From: an uncultured Acinetobacter sp.
Lineage (GTDB): Bacteria; Cyanobacteriota; Vampirovibrionia; Gastranaerophilales; Gastranaerophilaceae
Direction: 5' to 3'
Length of the DNA stretch: 47,141 nt
NCBI GenBank assembly: GCA_900321205.1
Contig: ONVC01000002.1
Span: 1-47,141 of the forward strand
Part shown: positions 8,776-17,182 of the stretch, one piece after another
How positions within the stretch are numbered: position 1 is the stretch's first letter
How the letters are laid out: each line of letters starts with the position of its first letter
The notes under the pieces: generated by a model
The model's input: only the letters and a program-made list of their open reading frames with translations
Databases searched by the model: none
What the model was told of the DNA's origin: nothing
Position numbers and translations under genes: made by a program

Positions 8776-9621
8776 ATGTTTGAAGATTTTAATGAAGTTA
8801 TATGTTTGGGTATGGGCGGTTCATATTCGGAAATGGCAAAAGATAAATTGTTTAAAGCGTACAATTTATTTATGTACCAGCGTTCTTTGAACAGCATAAA
8901 AGAATGTATCGATTATGTTGATGAAAACTCAAATGCGATAGCGGTTCTTCCCGTTGAAACAACATATAAAGGAATAATCCGTGAAACGGTTGATAATTTA
9001 ATAACGACAAAAAATCAAAATATCCAGATTCTCGGAGAAACAATAGTTCCCGTAAACGATTGTATTTTATCAAAAACTACTGAGTTTTACAGTGTTACCG
9101 GTTTGATAGCAAACCCAAATGCTCTTGCAAAATGTAAGAAATTTATAAAAGAAGAAATGCCGAGACAGCTTAACGTTATAATGGCAGAAAGCATGGATGA
9201 TTCTGCAAGGATGCTGAATAATTATAATTTAACTTATTCGATAATAGGTACTCCAAAGACAGCGGAAATATATAATCTTAATATCTTAAAAGAGCATATT
9301 GAAGATTTTAAGATAAATAACAGAAGGTTTGTTGTAATAGGTGACGCTAATACAAAACCTACCGGGCACGATAAGACAAGTATAGTCCTGTTTTTAGATG
9401 ACCATCAGGGCGCACTTCTTGATATAGCCCAAGTGTTTGTAAAATACCATGTTAACATTACCCAGATTAGCTCTAAAATGGTTAGCGGTGCAGATAAAGA
9501 GCAGGCTGTGTTTATTGATTTTGACGGACATAAAGAAGATGAAATAATTAAAAATCTGATAAACGATTTAACACCCCATTCAAAGGGTATGAGAATAATA
9601 GGTTCTTATGCTGCTTATTAG
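8776..9621 (+). CDS. Prephenate dehydratase-like protein with ACT domain, atypical active site
   Basis: 281 residues from the ATG at 8776 (AGGAG 8 nt upstream). The fold signatures of PheA are visible: GMGGSYSEMA (12-21, for the usual G-P-x-G-T-F-S-x-x-A), VLPVETTYKGII (58-69, for V-P-x-E-N-S-x-x-G), and an ACT domain (about 200-275) with the GALL ligand-binding motif (212-215). The canonical product is phenylpyruvate from prephenate, with phenylalanine feedback through ACT. The catalytic N-x-T-R-F motif, however, reads N-N-R-R-F (181-185), so the essential Thr is Arg. The ACT ESRP motif reads SSKM. It could be a diverged dehydratase, a cyclohexadienyl-type enzyme or a sensor that kept the fold. 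No other aromatic-pathway gene is adjacent. Confidence 0.7.
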   Translation: MFEDFNEVICLGMGGSYSEMAKDKLFKAYNLFMYQRSLNSIKECIDYVDENSNAIAVLPVETTYKGIIRETVDNLITTKNQNIQILGETIVPVNDCILSKTTEFYSVTGLIANPNALAKCKKFIKEEMPRQLNVIMAESMDDSARMLNNYNLTYSIIGTPKTAEIYNLNILKEHIEDFKINNRRFVVIGDANTKPTGHDKTSIVLFLDDHQGALLDIAQVFVKYHVNITQISSKMVSGADKEQAVFIDFDGHKEDEIIKNLINDLTPHSKGMRIIGSYAAY

Positions 9622-9670
9622 ACATTTATTTTTGTGATATGATGTCGCATAGATAAATACGGGATAGAAA

Positions 9671-11230
9671 ATGGCTGATGAGAATAAAGATTACAAGAAT
9701 ATAAATCCATGGCTTGCGTGCCTGCCTACAATGACGGCTGCATTTATGTTTGTACTTGATGCAACAATTGCAAACGTGGCACTTCCTCATATGGCAGGGA
9801 GTTTCTCTGTTTCCAGAGACGAGTCAATGTGGATTTTGACAAGTTATCTTATCGCAAGCGGTATAGTTATCCCTATGGTTGACTGGTTCAGTAAAGTTAT
9901 GGGAAGAAAAACCTTTTTTATTGCCAGTATTATAATGTTTACCGTAGCATCTTTGCTTTGCGGTATGGCTCAAACAATGGGGCAAATGGTTGCATTTCGT
10001 ATTTTGCAGGGATTTGGCGGAGGCGGTATCTTACCGATATCTCAGGCTATTTTGCTGGAAAACTTTAAACCCACAGAACGCGGAAAAGCGATGGCAATGT
10101 TTGGTATGATTATAGTCCTTGCCCCTATTTTAGGTCCTGTTATAGGCGGCTGGATTACTGACAACTGGACTTGGCCGTATATTTATTACATTAACATTCC
10201 TATCGGTATTTTAGCGTGGGTTCTTACGGATATGTTTATTTTTGACCCTGATTATGCAAAAAAACAGGAAAATGTTAAGTATGATTTTCCGGGATTTTTA
10301 TTTTTAAGTGCATGGCTGATATCCTTGCAGGTTGTTCTTGATAAAGGAAACAATGCCGATTGGTTCAATGCTCCATGGATTTGCTGGTTGTCACTTTTTT
10401 CAGTCATTTCGGCGGTTCTGTTTTTGGTATCTCAACTCAAAAATAAAGACTCTTTGGTAGATTTATCAATATTCCAAGATAAAAATTATCTTGTCGGGAC
10501 GTTGGTACAAATTGTAATGCAGGCAGTTTTGCTTGCGTCTGTTGCTATTTTACCGCAATTTTTACAGTCTTTGATGGGTTATGATGCATATAAAAGTGGT
10601 TTATCAATGATGCCCAGAGGCCTAGGGGCACTAACAGCAACCGTATTGTACGGTTCTTTTGCTAACAAATTTGACGGAAGAATCCTTGTTGCGTTTGGTT
10701 TATCCTGTATCGCCACCGGTTGTATGATGCTTGGTAATTTAAACCTTCAAATCTCATCTATGAGTATTATGTTCCCGAACTTTTTATTCGGTTTGGGATT
10801 AGGTCTGGCTATGATTCCGATTATTACGTTATCAATGGCAACTTTAAGAAACGACCAGATGACGAATGCAACCGGACTGCAAAACTTGCTTAAAAACATC
10901 GGCGGTGCTTTCGGTACATCAATTGTTGCAACGCTTATTACCAGAGGAGCACAAAAACATCAATTTATGCTTATTCAGCATCTTACGGATACAGCTGCAA
11001 ATTATGTCGAAAGAGTACAGGCATATACGGGCGCTTTTATTACAAACTATGACCCCGTTACTGCAACATATATGGCAAAAGGGGTTATAAACAGACTTCT
11101 TCTTCAACAGGCAACTTTATGTGCTTTTATTGATGCCTTCAGAGTGTTTGCAATAGCAGCTGTGGCTATTATACCGCTTCTTTTCCTGCTTGATAATATT
11201 AAAAAAGATGAACAGGAACATCAGGCATAA
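9671..11230 (+). CDS. DHA2-family MFS drug/proton antiporter (EmrB/QacA type)
   Basis: 519 residues with about 14 hydrophobic spans, the DHA2 topology. The signature LDATIANVALPHMA (28-41) is motif D1. G-R-K at the loop after TM2, FRILQGFGGGGILP (motif B/C region) and LGPVIGGW (motif C, antiporter) follow. These are proton-driven exporters of drugs, bile acids or other amphiphiles across the inner membrane. EmrB partners (EmrA, TolC) are not adjacent, so this one may work alone or with distant genes. GGGATAG lies before the ATG. The gene ends 10 nt before the convergent MlaA-hydrolase gene, with no terminator between. Confidence 0.92.
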   Translation: MADENKDYKNINPWLACLPTMTAAFMFVLDATIANVALPHMAGSFSVSRDESMWILTSYLIASGIVIPMVDWFSKVMGRKTFFIASIIMFTVASLLCGMAQTMGQMVAFRILQGFGGGGILPISQAILLENFKPTERGKAMAMFGMIIVLAPILGPVIGGWITDNWTWPYIYYINIPIGILAWVLTDMFIFDPDYAKKQENVKYDFPGFLFLSAWLISLQVVLDKGNNADWFNAPWICWLSLFSVISAVLFLVSQLKNKDSLVDLSIFQDKNYLVGTLVQIVMQAVLLASVAILPQFLQSLMGYDAYKSGLSMMPRGLGALTATVLYGSFANKFDGRILVAFGLSCIATGCMMLGNLNLQISSMSIMFPNFLFGLGLGLAMIPIITLSMATLRNDQMTNATGLQNLLKNIGGAFGTSIVATLITRGAQKHQFMLIQHLTDTAANYVERVQAYTGAFITNYDPVTATYMAKGVINRLLLQQATLCAFIDAFRVFAIAAVAIIPLLFLLDNIKKDEQEHQA

Positions 11231-11240
11231 TTCTTCAATA

Positions 11241-13271
11241 TTAACCTCCGAAAATTGTTTTTTTCAGCTCGTCCAAAAACTCTTTTTTGTACAAAAAACC
11301 AAGATGAGAGCCGCAATTAATACAAGACAGTTTATTGCCTGCCAGTTTTTTTAGCTTTAATATTTGGGTTTGATTTATCAGATAATCGTCAAAAGCTTCA
11401 TAGATATGATAATTATTACTGCTTACAAGGAAATCCGACAGTGTGTAAAGTGATGCCTTAAATCCGTCATCATTAACCGAAAATCCCAGATATTTTTCCG
11501 CATAATCACGAAAACTCATATTGTTAATCATTTTATATAAATCATTTTCATTATTTTTGCTGCCGTTTTCTATTGTATAAATAATATCGGATAATTTCTG
11601 GCGCATAACAAATGTCGTGATAAGTTTTGCTTCTTTATCTGTAAACGGAAGTAAATCTGCCTGAAAATTCTTTTCATCCTTTACCCCGTATATCTGCAGG
11701 ATTTTTGCTGCCGTTAATGCAGTTTTATCCTTAAATTCGGAAAAATCTTTATCAAATTCTTCACCGTTTTTGTCAATTTGCATAAGCGCATATTTTAGTT
11801 CTACCGGAGGTGATATTGCTATAAATCGATTTACGGAAAGCGTATTTTGTTTACTTTCTTTTTCTGCAACAAATAGTGTGCCAACAGCACCGAAAGAAGT
11901 TCCTACCATTATTTTTTCTTTGGGTTCAATATTGTTATTTTCTTTTAAATAATCAAGAATTTTTGCACTCACAAGCCTTATGTATTCCGAATCCGTATCG
12001 GGCATTCCGGGTGCAAACCCGTCAGGCATTGATTTTACGAATTCCCAGTGGAAGTGGCTTCCCTGCATTATAACAGAGTAACCTGCATCGTAAAACATTT
12101 TTCCGAAAACGAGTGAATGGTGATTCCCCGCACCTTCCCCGATAGACGGATAGAATATCATCACCGGAGCATTTTTGTCTTTTTGCAAAATATATTTGAA
12201 TTTATACGGTGCTTTTCCCTCAGTAACGGTTACTGCTGCCGTTTTTATACGTTTTGCAAAACTCCTGTTCCATACTGAAAGCTCGTTCCATAAAGATTTA
12301 TTAATACTTCTGTCTTCAAAAAGCACAGTTTTCATAGAGTCAATAACCGGTGTCTGGGTTTTATAGTCGCTGATAATAATATCAGGTTTTATTTCCGATT
12401 CCGAAGGAAGAATGTCCGGTAAGTCAGACGCACCGCCCGTAATTTGTCCCTGTGTCATAATAGTTTCTCCTTTATCGCTGTTATTTAAGTCTGTTTCGTC
12501 ATTTATTCCCAAGAGTTCCTGTCTGTCATAATTTGAATTGCGAATATAGTTTTCTATGCCGAAGAGCTTTTTGTGTATATCGTACGGGTCGGCATAGTTT
12601 GTTTCTATAAAGTTTGCAAGTGGCTGCATGTAAGATGTTCTGTTTACCATAAGCCCGAATTTTACAATCGAAGTTATCGGGCTTGCTAAATATACAGATG
12701 GGTCTAATGCTGCTTCAAGAATTCTGCCGCACAATGAACGTGGTGTGCATGAACTCAGACAAGGCATAACAAGATAAGAACCCGAACCCATTTTGCATTT
12801 GCATAAAGCCTGCTCCATATTTTCGTTGGTGGGTTTTATTTTAAAAATTTTATCCGCAGGGTCAAAAAGTCCGCCGAGTCCAAGTGTTGAGTTTGTCAAA
12901 AACCTGACTGTTTCTTTTTTTACTCCTTCTCCGTCTTTTTGCATAATGCAGCTGGCAAGTCTTTTGGGGTAATCAATGTTGTTGTAGGCATCACGTATTC
13001 TGTTTATGCAGCATTGCGGCAAGATTGATGACCAAATAATGTGTACGGGCTTTGCTATAAATTTGTTTAGCTTTGAGTTCAGATTAAACATTTTTCTGTT
13101 GAATTTTTCGTGTTTATCTTCGCCGGTGAACATTTTTGCATAATCAGGATATTTGTCGGATTCTGTTGTTTCGACTGCCTGAATTGTTTCCGGTGTGGTA
13201 ACGCTTTCTGCTTTAATAGGGCTAAAAGTCAGTAAGAATACAATAAAAAGTAATATAATTTTTCTTATCAA
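11241..13271 (-). CDS. MlaA (VacJ)-type phospholipid-transport domain fused to an alpha/beta-hydrolase
   Basis: 676 residues. The start is TTG with AAAGGAG seven bases upstream; no ATG occurs before residue 47, and the TTG start gives a clean signal peptide (hydrophobic 5-16, cleavage after A21). Residues 48-250 match MlaA: EKFNRKMFNLN (55-65), RFLTNSTLGLGGLFDPAD (123-140) and a DP at 190-191. MlaA normally removes surface phospholipid from the outer membrane. After a linker (about 255-320) comes an alpha/beta-hydrolase with the nucleophile elbow G457-T-S459-F-G461 and a late GSH motif placing His656 as the likely catalytic His. There is no lipobox Cys, unlike E. coli MlaA. The region 87-181 holds eight Cys residues. 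I infer a periplasmic or outer-membrane lipid-handling hydrolase; the substrate is unknown. Confidence 0.8.
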   Translation of the reverse strand: MIRKIILLFIVFLLTFSPIKAESVTTPETIQAVETTESDKYPDYAKMFTGEDKHEKFNRKMFNLNSKLNKFIAKPVHIIWSSILPQCCINRIRDAYNNIDYPKRLASCIMQKDGEGVKKETVRFLTNSTLGLGGLFDPADKIFKIKPTNENMEQALCKCKMGSGSYLVMPCLSSCTPRSLCGRILEAALDPSVYLASPITSIVKFGLMVNRTSYMQPLANFIETNYADPYDIHKKLFGIENYIRNSNYDRQELLGINDETDLNNSDKGETIMTQGQITGGASDLPDILPSESEIKPDIIISDYKTQTPVIDSMKTVLFEDRSINKSLWNELSVWNRSFAKRIKTAAVTVTEGKAPYKFKYILQKDKNAPVMIFYPSIGEGAGNHHSLVFGKMFYDAGYSVIMQGSHFHWEFVKSMPDGFAPGMPDTDSEYIRLVSAKILDYLKENNNIEPKEKIMVGTSFGAVGTLFVAEKESKQNTLSVNRFIAISPPVELKYALMQIDKNGEEFDKDFSEFKDKTALTAAKILQIYGVKDEKNFQADLLPFTDKEAKLITTFVMRQKLSDIIYTIENGSKNNENDLYKMINNMSFRDYAEKYLGFSVNDDGFKASLYTLSDFLVSSNNYHIYEAFDDYLINQTQILKLKKLAGNKLSCINCGSHLGFLYKKEFLDELKKTIFGG

Positions 13272-13344
13272 AATATTTCTCCTTTGTTTATAAATTAGAC
13301 ATTAATAAGAAAAATTTTTATTATACACAGGGGTAAATATAAGG

Positions 13345-13350
13345 TATAAT
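13345..13350 (+). promoter_or_regulatory. -10 hexamer 7 nt before the small membrane protein start (leaderless candidate)
   Basis: TATAAT at 13345-13350, 7 nt, then ATG at 13358. No Shine-Dalgarno fits in the gap. A weak TTATAC lies at 13321-13326, at -35-like distance. Confidence 0.5.
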
Positions 13351-13357
13351 TATTTGT

Positions 13358-13612
13358 ATGGGAATAAAAATATTAATCAGTTATATAGTTGTTTGTGTTA
13401 CATATTCGCTTTGCAGGCTTCATTTTTTGCTGACTCAAAAAACGGATGAAGAGTTCAATTCCATGCTCAGTGAATTGAAAAATCTTGCTGACGGCGGAAA
13501 TGTTATTTTTAATCTGGTTCTGCTCCAAATCTTTTTTGCGCCGTTAACAGCTCCGTTCAGTATAATGAAACTTGTTTACAAACAGGTTAAAAAATTGTTT
13601 GTAAAAAATTAA
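13358..13612 (+). CDS. Small two-span membrane protein, unknown function
   Basis: 84 residues with two hydrophobic segments (about 3-20 and 48-67) joined by a polar, acidic loop, and a basic C-terminus (KLVYKQVKKLFVKN). No family recognised. It has its own -10 immediately upstream and coding-like composition. It lies 70 bp before the glutaredoxin gene and could be co-transcribed with it. Confidence is limited by its length. Confidence 0.55.
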   Translation: MGIKILISYIVVCVTYSLCRLHFLLTQKTDEEFNSMLSELKNLADGGNVIFNLVLLQIFFAPLTAPFSIMKLVYKQVKKLFVKN

Positions 13613-13681
13613 ACAACCGACTGATGAAATCAAAAGAAATTGTATTTAGATTGGTTATATATCTTAAAACGGAGGTTAAAT

Positions 13682-13912
13682 ATGTTTGATTTGTATATTA
13701 TGGAAACTTGTCCTTATTGTAAGAAAGTTCTTGCATTTGCGGAAGAAAAAGGTATTTCTTTGAATAAAATTGATATAGCAGATAAAGCGAATGAAGATGC
13801 TTTGATTAAATTAGGCGGAAAACGTCAGGTGCCATTTCTTGTGGATAAAGAACGAAATATTCAGATGTATGAATCACTTGATATTATTGAATACCTTAAA
13901 ACGGTTATCTAG
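13682..13912 (+). CDS. Glutaredoxin-like thioredoxin-fold protein
   Basis: 76 residues from the ATG at 13682, chosen because GGAGG (13671-13675) sits 6 nt upstream and the fold begins there. The active site is T-C-P-Y-C (residues 9-13), followed by the cis-Pro segment RQVPFL and a C-terminal Y-E-S-x-D-I-I-E-Y-L typical of glutaredoxins and GST N-terminal domains. It should reduce mixed disulfides or reduce partners in the cytosol with glutathione or a related thiol. The stop codon overlaps that of the convergent tlyA gene within CTAG (13909-13912). Confidence 0.88.
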   Translation: MFDLYIMETCPYCKKVLAFAEEKGISLNKIDIADKANEDALIKLGGKRQVPFLVDKERNIQMYESLDIIEYLKTVI

Positions 13913-14718
13913 TTAAGATTTTGGTGAGCGGATAAAACGACACCTTCAATGTCTGTTTTTATCTCCTCGCCTGTGGTTGAAAACCAAACCAGATATTCAA
14001 TGTTTCCGGCAGGACCTTTTATTGAGGAATAAGTCAGTCCTTTTATAACGTAACCGAGTTCGTGAATGCAGTTTATAACGTTTTCAATAACCGTTTTATG
14101 TGTGTTTTTATCTCTCACTACTCCGCCTTTTTCTACAAGTTCTTTCCCGGCTTCAAACTGTGGTTTTATGAGGCAAATCATTTCGTGCCCGTCTTTTGAT
14201 AAAAGTGTTTTGAGATTCGGCAGAACCTTTGTAAGTGATATAAACGACAAATCAGAAACCAGCAAATCTGCGACAGGCTCGTTTTCTGAGTAAATATCTT
14301 CAAACGAGCATATTTTAAGGTTTGTTTTTTCGATTGTTTTGACTTGTTCTGAACTTCTGATTTTCCAGTCCAGTTGTCCGTAACCTACATCAACAGCGTA
14401 AACAAATTTGGCTCCGTTTTGGAGCAGACAGTCTGTAAAACCTCCGGTTGAAGCTCCGGCATCAAAACAAACTCTGTCTTTCGGTGAAAAATTAAATGCA
14501 TCAAGGGCTTTTTTAAGTTTAAAACCGCCTCTGGAAACATAAGGCATAGTTTTAACCTTAAAGTCGTAATCTTTTGAAGGGTCAATCTGAAAGCCTGCTT
14601 TTGTTATGACTTCCGTTCCTATCATTACATTTCCGGCTAAAATTGCAGCAGAGGCTTTGCTTTTATTTTCAAAAAAGCCTAAGTCAACCAAAACTTTATC
14701 TAATCTTTCTTTTTTCAA
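13909..14718 (-). CDS. tlyA: TlyA-family rRNA 2'-O-methyltransferase
   Basis: 269 residues: an N-terminal S4 RNA-binding domain (ERLDKVLVDLGF, 4-15), then an FtsJ/RrmJ-type Rossmann methyltransferase with the SAM motif DAGASTGGFTD (86-96) and the conserved PYVSRGGFKLKKAL segment. TlyA methylates C1409 of 16S and C1920 of 23S rRNA in mycobacteria, and orthologues elsewhere mostly act on 16S only. Also annotated as hemolysin, which is probably a misnomer. The start is TTG, overlapping the tatD stop (TTGA), so the two are translationally coupled. No ATG is available before the S4 domain. Confidence 0.92.
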   Translation of the reverse strand: MKKERLDKVLVDLGFFENKSKASAAILAGNVMIGTEVITKAGFQIDPSKDYDFKVKTMPYVSRGGFKLKKALDAFNFSPKDRVCFDAGASTGGFTDCLLQNGAKFVYAVDVGYGQLDWKIRSSEQVKTIEKTNLKICSFEDIYSENEPVADLLVSDLSFISLTKVLPNLKTLLSKDGHEMICLIKPQFEAGKELVEKGGVVRDKNTHKTVIENVINCIHELGYVIKGLTYSSIKGPAGNIEYLVWFSTTGEEIKTDIEGVVLSAHQNLN

Positions 14719-15506
14719 ATTCCGAAAAACCTTTCTGTGTTTGTTGTTGTTATATTTACCAATTCTTCATACGGCATTTCTCTGATTTTTGCAACTTCTT
14801 CCGCAACATATCTTACGTAAGCAGGTTTGTTTGGCTTACCTCTATATGGTACAGGCGTAAGATATGGTGAATCAGTTTCAAGAACAAGTCTGTCGAATGG
14901 AACTTCACGGGCAACATCTTTCATCTTGACTGCATTTTTGAAGGTAACAACGCCGCCTAATGCTATATACCAGCCTTCTCGAACGCATTCTTTCATAAAC
15001 TCAACACTTCCGGAAAAACAATGAAACAAAACCTTCTCTGCCTTGTTTTCTTTCAGGATATCAAAACAGTCTTTGTGAGCTTCTCTGTCATGAACAACGA
15101 TGGGTAAATTAAGGTGCTGAGCCATTTTAATTTGTTTTATAAAAACTTCTTTTTGTTTCTCAACAAAAGACTTATCCCAGTAATAATCAAGTCCTATTTC
15201 TCCAACAGCAACAATTTTTTTGTTATTTTTAGCAAGAGTTTCCATCTTTTCTTCAAACTCAGGAGTGTATGTTTTTGCTTCCGAAGGGAATAGTCCTACC
15301 ATACCGAAAATATTTTCGTCAGAGTTTGCAAGTTCAGCAACTTTGTCTTGTGTTGAGATTTCAACAGCAGGGATAATGGCTTTTTTTACTCCGAGCTCGT
15401 TCATCTCTTTAAGAACATCCTGAAGGGTTGTTTCGTTTCCTGTTTCTTTATCTATCCCTATTACCATATCAATATGGGCGTGTGTATCTATTAAATAATC
15501 TTTCAT
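14715..15506 (-). CDS. tatD: TatD-family metal-dependent DNase/hydrolase
   Basis: 263 residues from the ATG at 15506; the TTG seven codons upstream has no ribosome site and would extend past the family start. The TIM-barrel metal ligands are visible: DTHAHID (7-13), the Glu in VGEIGLDYYW, H-D-R-E, H-C-F-S-G, and ETDSPYLTP near 202-210. TatD proteins are 3'-5' DNases or hydrolases with roles in DNA repair and turnover. The start lies 7 nt after a TATAAT, so the mRNA is probably leaderless. It is followed by the overlapping tlyA. Confidence 0.94.
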   Translation of the reverse strand: MKDYLIDTHAHIDMVIGIDKETGNETTLQDVLKEMNELGVKKAIIPAVEISTQDKVAELANSDENIFGMVGLFPSEAKTYTPEFEEKMETLAKNNKKIVAVGEIGLDYYWDKSFVEKQKEVFIKQIKMAQHLNLPIVVHDREAHKDCFDILKENKAEKVLFHCFSGSVEFMKECVREGWYIALGGVVTFKNAVKMKDVAREVPFDRLVLETDSPYLTPVPYRGKPNKPAYVRYVAEEVAKIREMPYEELVNITTTNTERFFGI

Positions 15507-15513
15507 AGCTAAA

Positions 15514-15519
15514 ATTATA
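15514..15519 (-). promoter_or_regulatory. -10 hexamer 7 nt before the tatD start (leaderless candidate)
   Basis: The minus strand reads TATAAT (15519 to 15514), then 7 nt, then the ATG at 15506. There is no room for a Shine-Dalgarno. Confidence 0.55.
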
Positions 15520-15607
15520 TCACGCAAACCGTTATATTGATAATCCGTGCGGAAAATTTTTCTTGATTATTATATTTTTTGATGATAGAAATGAATCAGA
15601 GGGAGTC

Positions 15608-16015
15608 ATGAAAGTTAACAATATTCAGTCATATAATACGACATTTGGGGCAAAGCTCAATGTTAACGGGAAGTTTTTTGTGAAGGATGAGTTGGATATA
15701 TTAACCAAAAAGGCTGACAAAATAGGTTTTGAAAATGACGTTATTGAGCTCAATTATACTAATTACAGAGATAAGAGCATTGAATTTTTTAATGTAAGAC
15801 AGCCTGATTATTTGAAATCAATATCAAGTACTTTTATTGCAAGGTTTTTGCCAAATGGAGAAGGAAAAGGTACTGAATTATTCAGAGAAAGTGTTTCAGG
15901 TGACAGTTACAGAGAGTTTTGGAGAAAAGAAAACGGTGTCGCAAACTGGTATTTGGACAGATTGTTTGAAAAATTTCCCAATAAAAGAATTGGTATAAGT
16001 ATAATTGAAAACTGA
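15608..16015 (+). CDS. Hypothetical soluble protein with N-terminal T-F-G-A motif
   Basis: 135 residues from the ATG at 15608, with AGAGGGAG just upstream. The N-terminus MKVNNIQSYNTTFGAKLNVN has F13-G14-A15, which fits the short F-[KRG]-[GA] pattern of other proteins here. No membrane span or signal peptide. The rest is a mixed alpha/beta sequence rich in Phe, Lys and Glu with no recognised family. It stands alone, and its stop codon directly abuts the stop of the convergent pncC gene. Confidence 0.7.
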   Translation: MKVNNIQSYNTTFGAKLNVNGKFFVKDELDILTKKADKIGFENDVIELNYTNYRDKSIEFFNVRQPDYLKSISSTFIARFLPNGEGKGTELFRESVSGDSYREFWRKENGVANWYLDRLFEKFPNKRIGISIIEN

Positions 16016-16498
16016 TTAATTTTCGGTAAGAAATTTGTATAATTTTTCCAGAACAGCCTGTACGAACATTTCTTTCATTTCAACTCTCGGAATTTCCGGG
16101 TGAAAACGTGTTTCAAAAGTTATCGCTTTATCTTTTGTACAAATTGTAGAATACATTAATCCGACAGGTTTTTCGGGGGTTCCGCCGGTGGGACCTGCTA
16201 TTCCTGTTGTTGATATACAAATATCTGCTCCCGTAAGTTTCATAAGACCGCTTGCCATCTCGTAAGAGCATTCTTCCGATACGGCACCGAAGTTTTCAAG
16301 CGTTTCGTTTCTGACACCGAGCATATTGTGTTTTGCTTCGTTTGCATAAGTAACAAGGTTAAGATGAATAAAAGCCGAACTTCCGCTTATATCTGTCAGT
16401 CTGGAACTCAAAAGACCGCCTGTACACGATTCTGTAGTCGCTATTTTTAGCTTTTTCCCGATTAATATTTTCGCTATTTCTTCTGCTGTTGTGGTCAT
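16016..16498 (-). CDS. pncC: Nicotinamide-nucleotide amidase (CinA C-terminal domain)
   Basis: 160 residues, the stand-alone CinA-C (PncC) form without the N-terminal molybdopterin-like domain. The family motifs TTESCTGGLLSSRLTDISGS (21-40) and GIAGPTGGTPEKPVG (119-133) are intact. It hydrolyses nicotinamide mononucleotide to nicotinate mononucleotide, recycling NAD breakdown products such as those released by DNA ligase. It is the second gene of a two-gene unit, 14 nt after the exported protein gene, with AGGG before its ATG. Confidence 0.93.
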   Translation of the reverse strand: MTTTAEEIAKILIGKKLKIATTESCTGGLLSSRLTDISGSSAFIHLNLVTYANEAKHNMLGVRNETLENFGAVSEECSYEMASGLMKLTGADICISTTGIAGPTGGTPEKPVGLMYSTICTKDKAITFETRFHPEIPRVEMKEMFVQAVLEKLYKFLTEN

Positions 16499-16512
16499 TA
16501 TTAATCCCTGTT

Positions 16513-17112
16513 TTAATAAGTTGTTCTTGTTAAAATCACTTTGTTGCTCTTGTTGTAAAGTTTATGTTTGTACCAGACGCCTTCAAAATCTCCGTTAGGC
16601 TTGTATAAATACTGGCAATCCTTTGATATAAAATATATTGCACTAACTGGAGTTCCGTTGATTCTGTACTGTATCGCATAATAAGGATAATCGGGATAAT
16701 CTCCGTTTATAAAATCAACATACCTCAGGCTACCCATTGCATCATAATAAAAAGCTGTTGAGGTATCTTCTTTATCCTGAAGGGCATACATGAATGGGTT
16801 TGTCATTCTTTTGTAATAAAAAGCGGAAATATTATTGCCCTTGTATTCCTTGTATCCTGCTGATGCTGCAAGGTAATTGTCGATATGATTTTTGTCTTTG
16901 AGTTTGTCCTTGAACAGAGTTTTTAAGTCCTGCCGTTTTGTTAAACTTTCTGTAAAAATAATGTCATGGATTTCAGTTATCATAGCTTCTTTTTCAAGAG
17001 CTGATTTATTAATCCAGTCGTATTCTATGTTTGCCACATAAACATCATTGTAGTTTGCGGTTGCACAAAGCGGTAACATAAGACATAATGCAATCAGAAA
17101 TTTTTTAAACAT
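16513..17112 (-). CDS. Exported hypothetical protein
   Basis: 199 residues with a clear signal peptide (K-K, hydrophobic 5-17, probable cleavage after A17 or A19). The mature part is rich in Tyr, Asp and Asn with repeated F-Y-Y and Y-x-Y clusters (for example FYYDAMGSLRYVDF) and G-x-W turns, suggesting a beta-rich periplasmic protein. I do not recognise the family. AAGGAG precedes the ATG, and a TATACT -10 lies 18 nt before the ATG. It is co-directional with pncC, probably by default rather than function. Confidence 0.75.
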   Translation of the reverse strand: MFKKFLIALCLMLPLCATANYNDVYVANIEYDWINKSALEKEAMITEIHDIIFTESLTKRQDLKTLFKDKLKDKNHIDNYLAASAGYKEYKGNNISAFYYKRMTNPFMYALQDKEDTSTAFYYDAMGSLRYVDFINGDYPDYPYYAIQYRINGTPVSAIYFISKDCQYLYKPNGDFEGVWYKHKLYNKSNKVILTRTTY

Positions 17113-17129
17113 ATATTCTCCTTAAAGAA

Positions 17130-17163
17130 AGTATATCACATTCTGTAAAAAATAGTGTATAAT
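17130..17163. promoter_or_regulatory. Overlapping divergent promoters (exported protein gene / xer gene)
   Basis: The minus-strand -10 TATACT lies at 17130-17135 and the plus-strand -10 TATAAT at 17158-17163, so the two promoters face away from a shared 22-bp core. Neither -35 is close to consensus. Confidence 0.5.
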
Positions 17164-17182
17164 CTGGTAGGAGATAAATATT

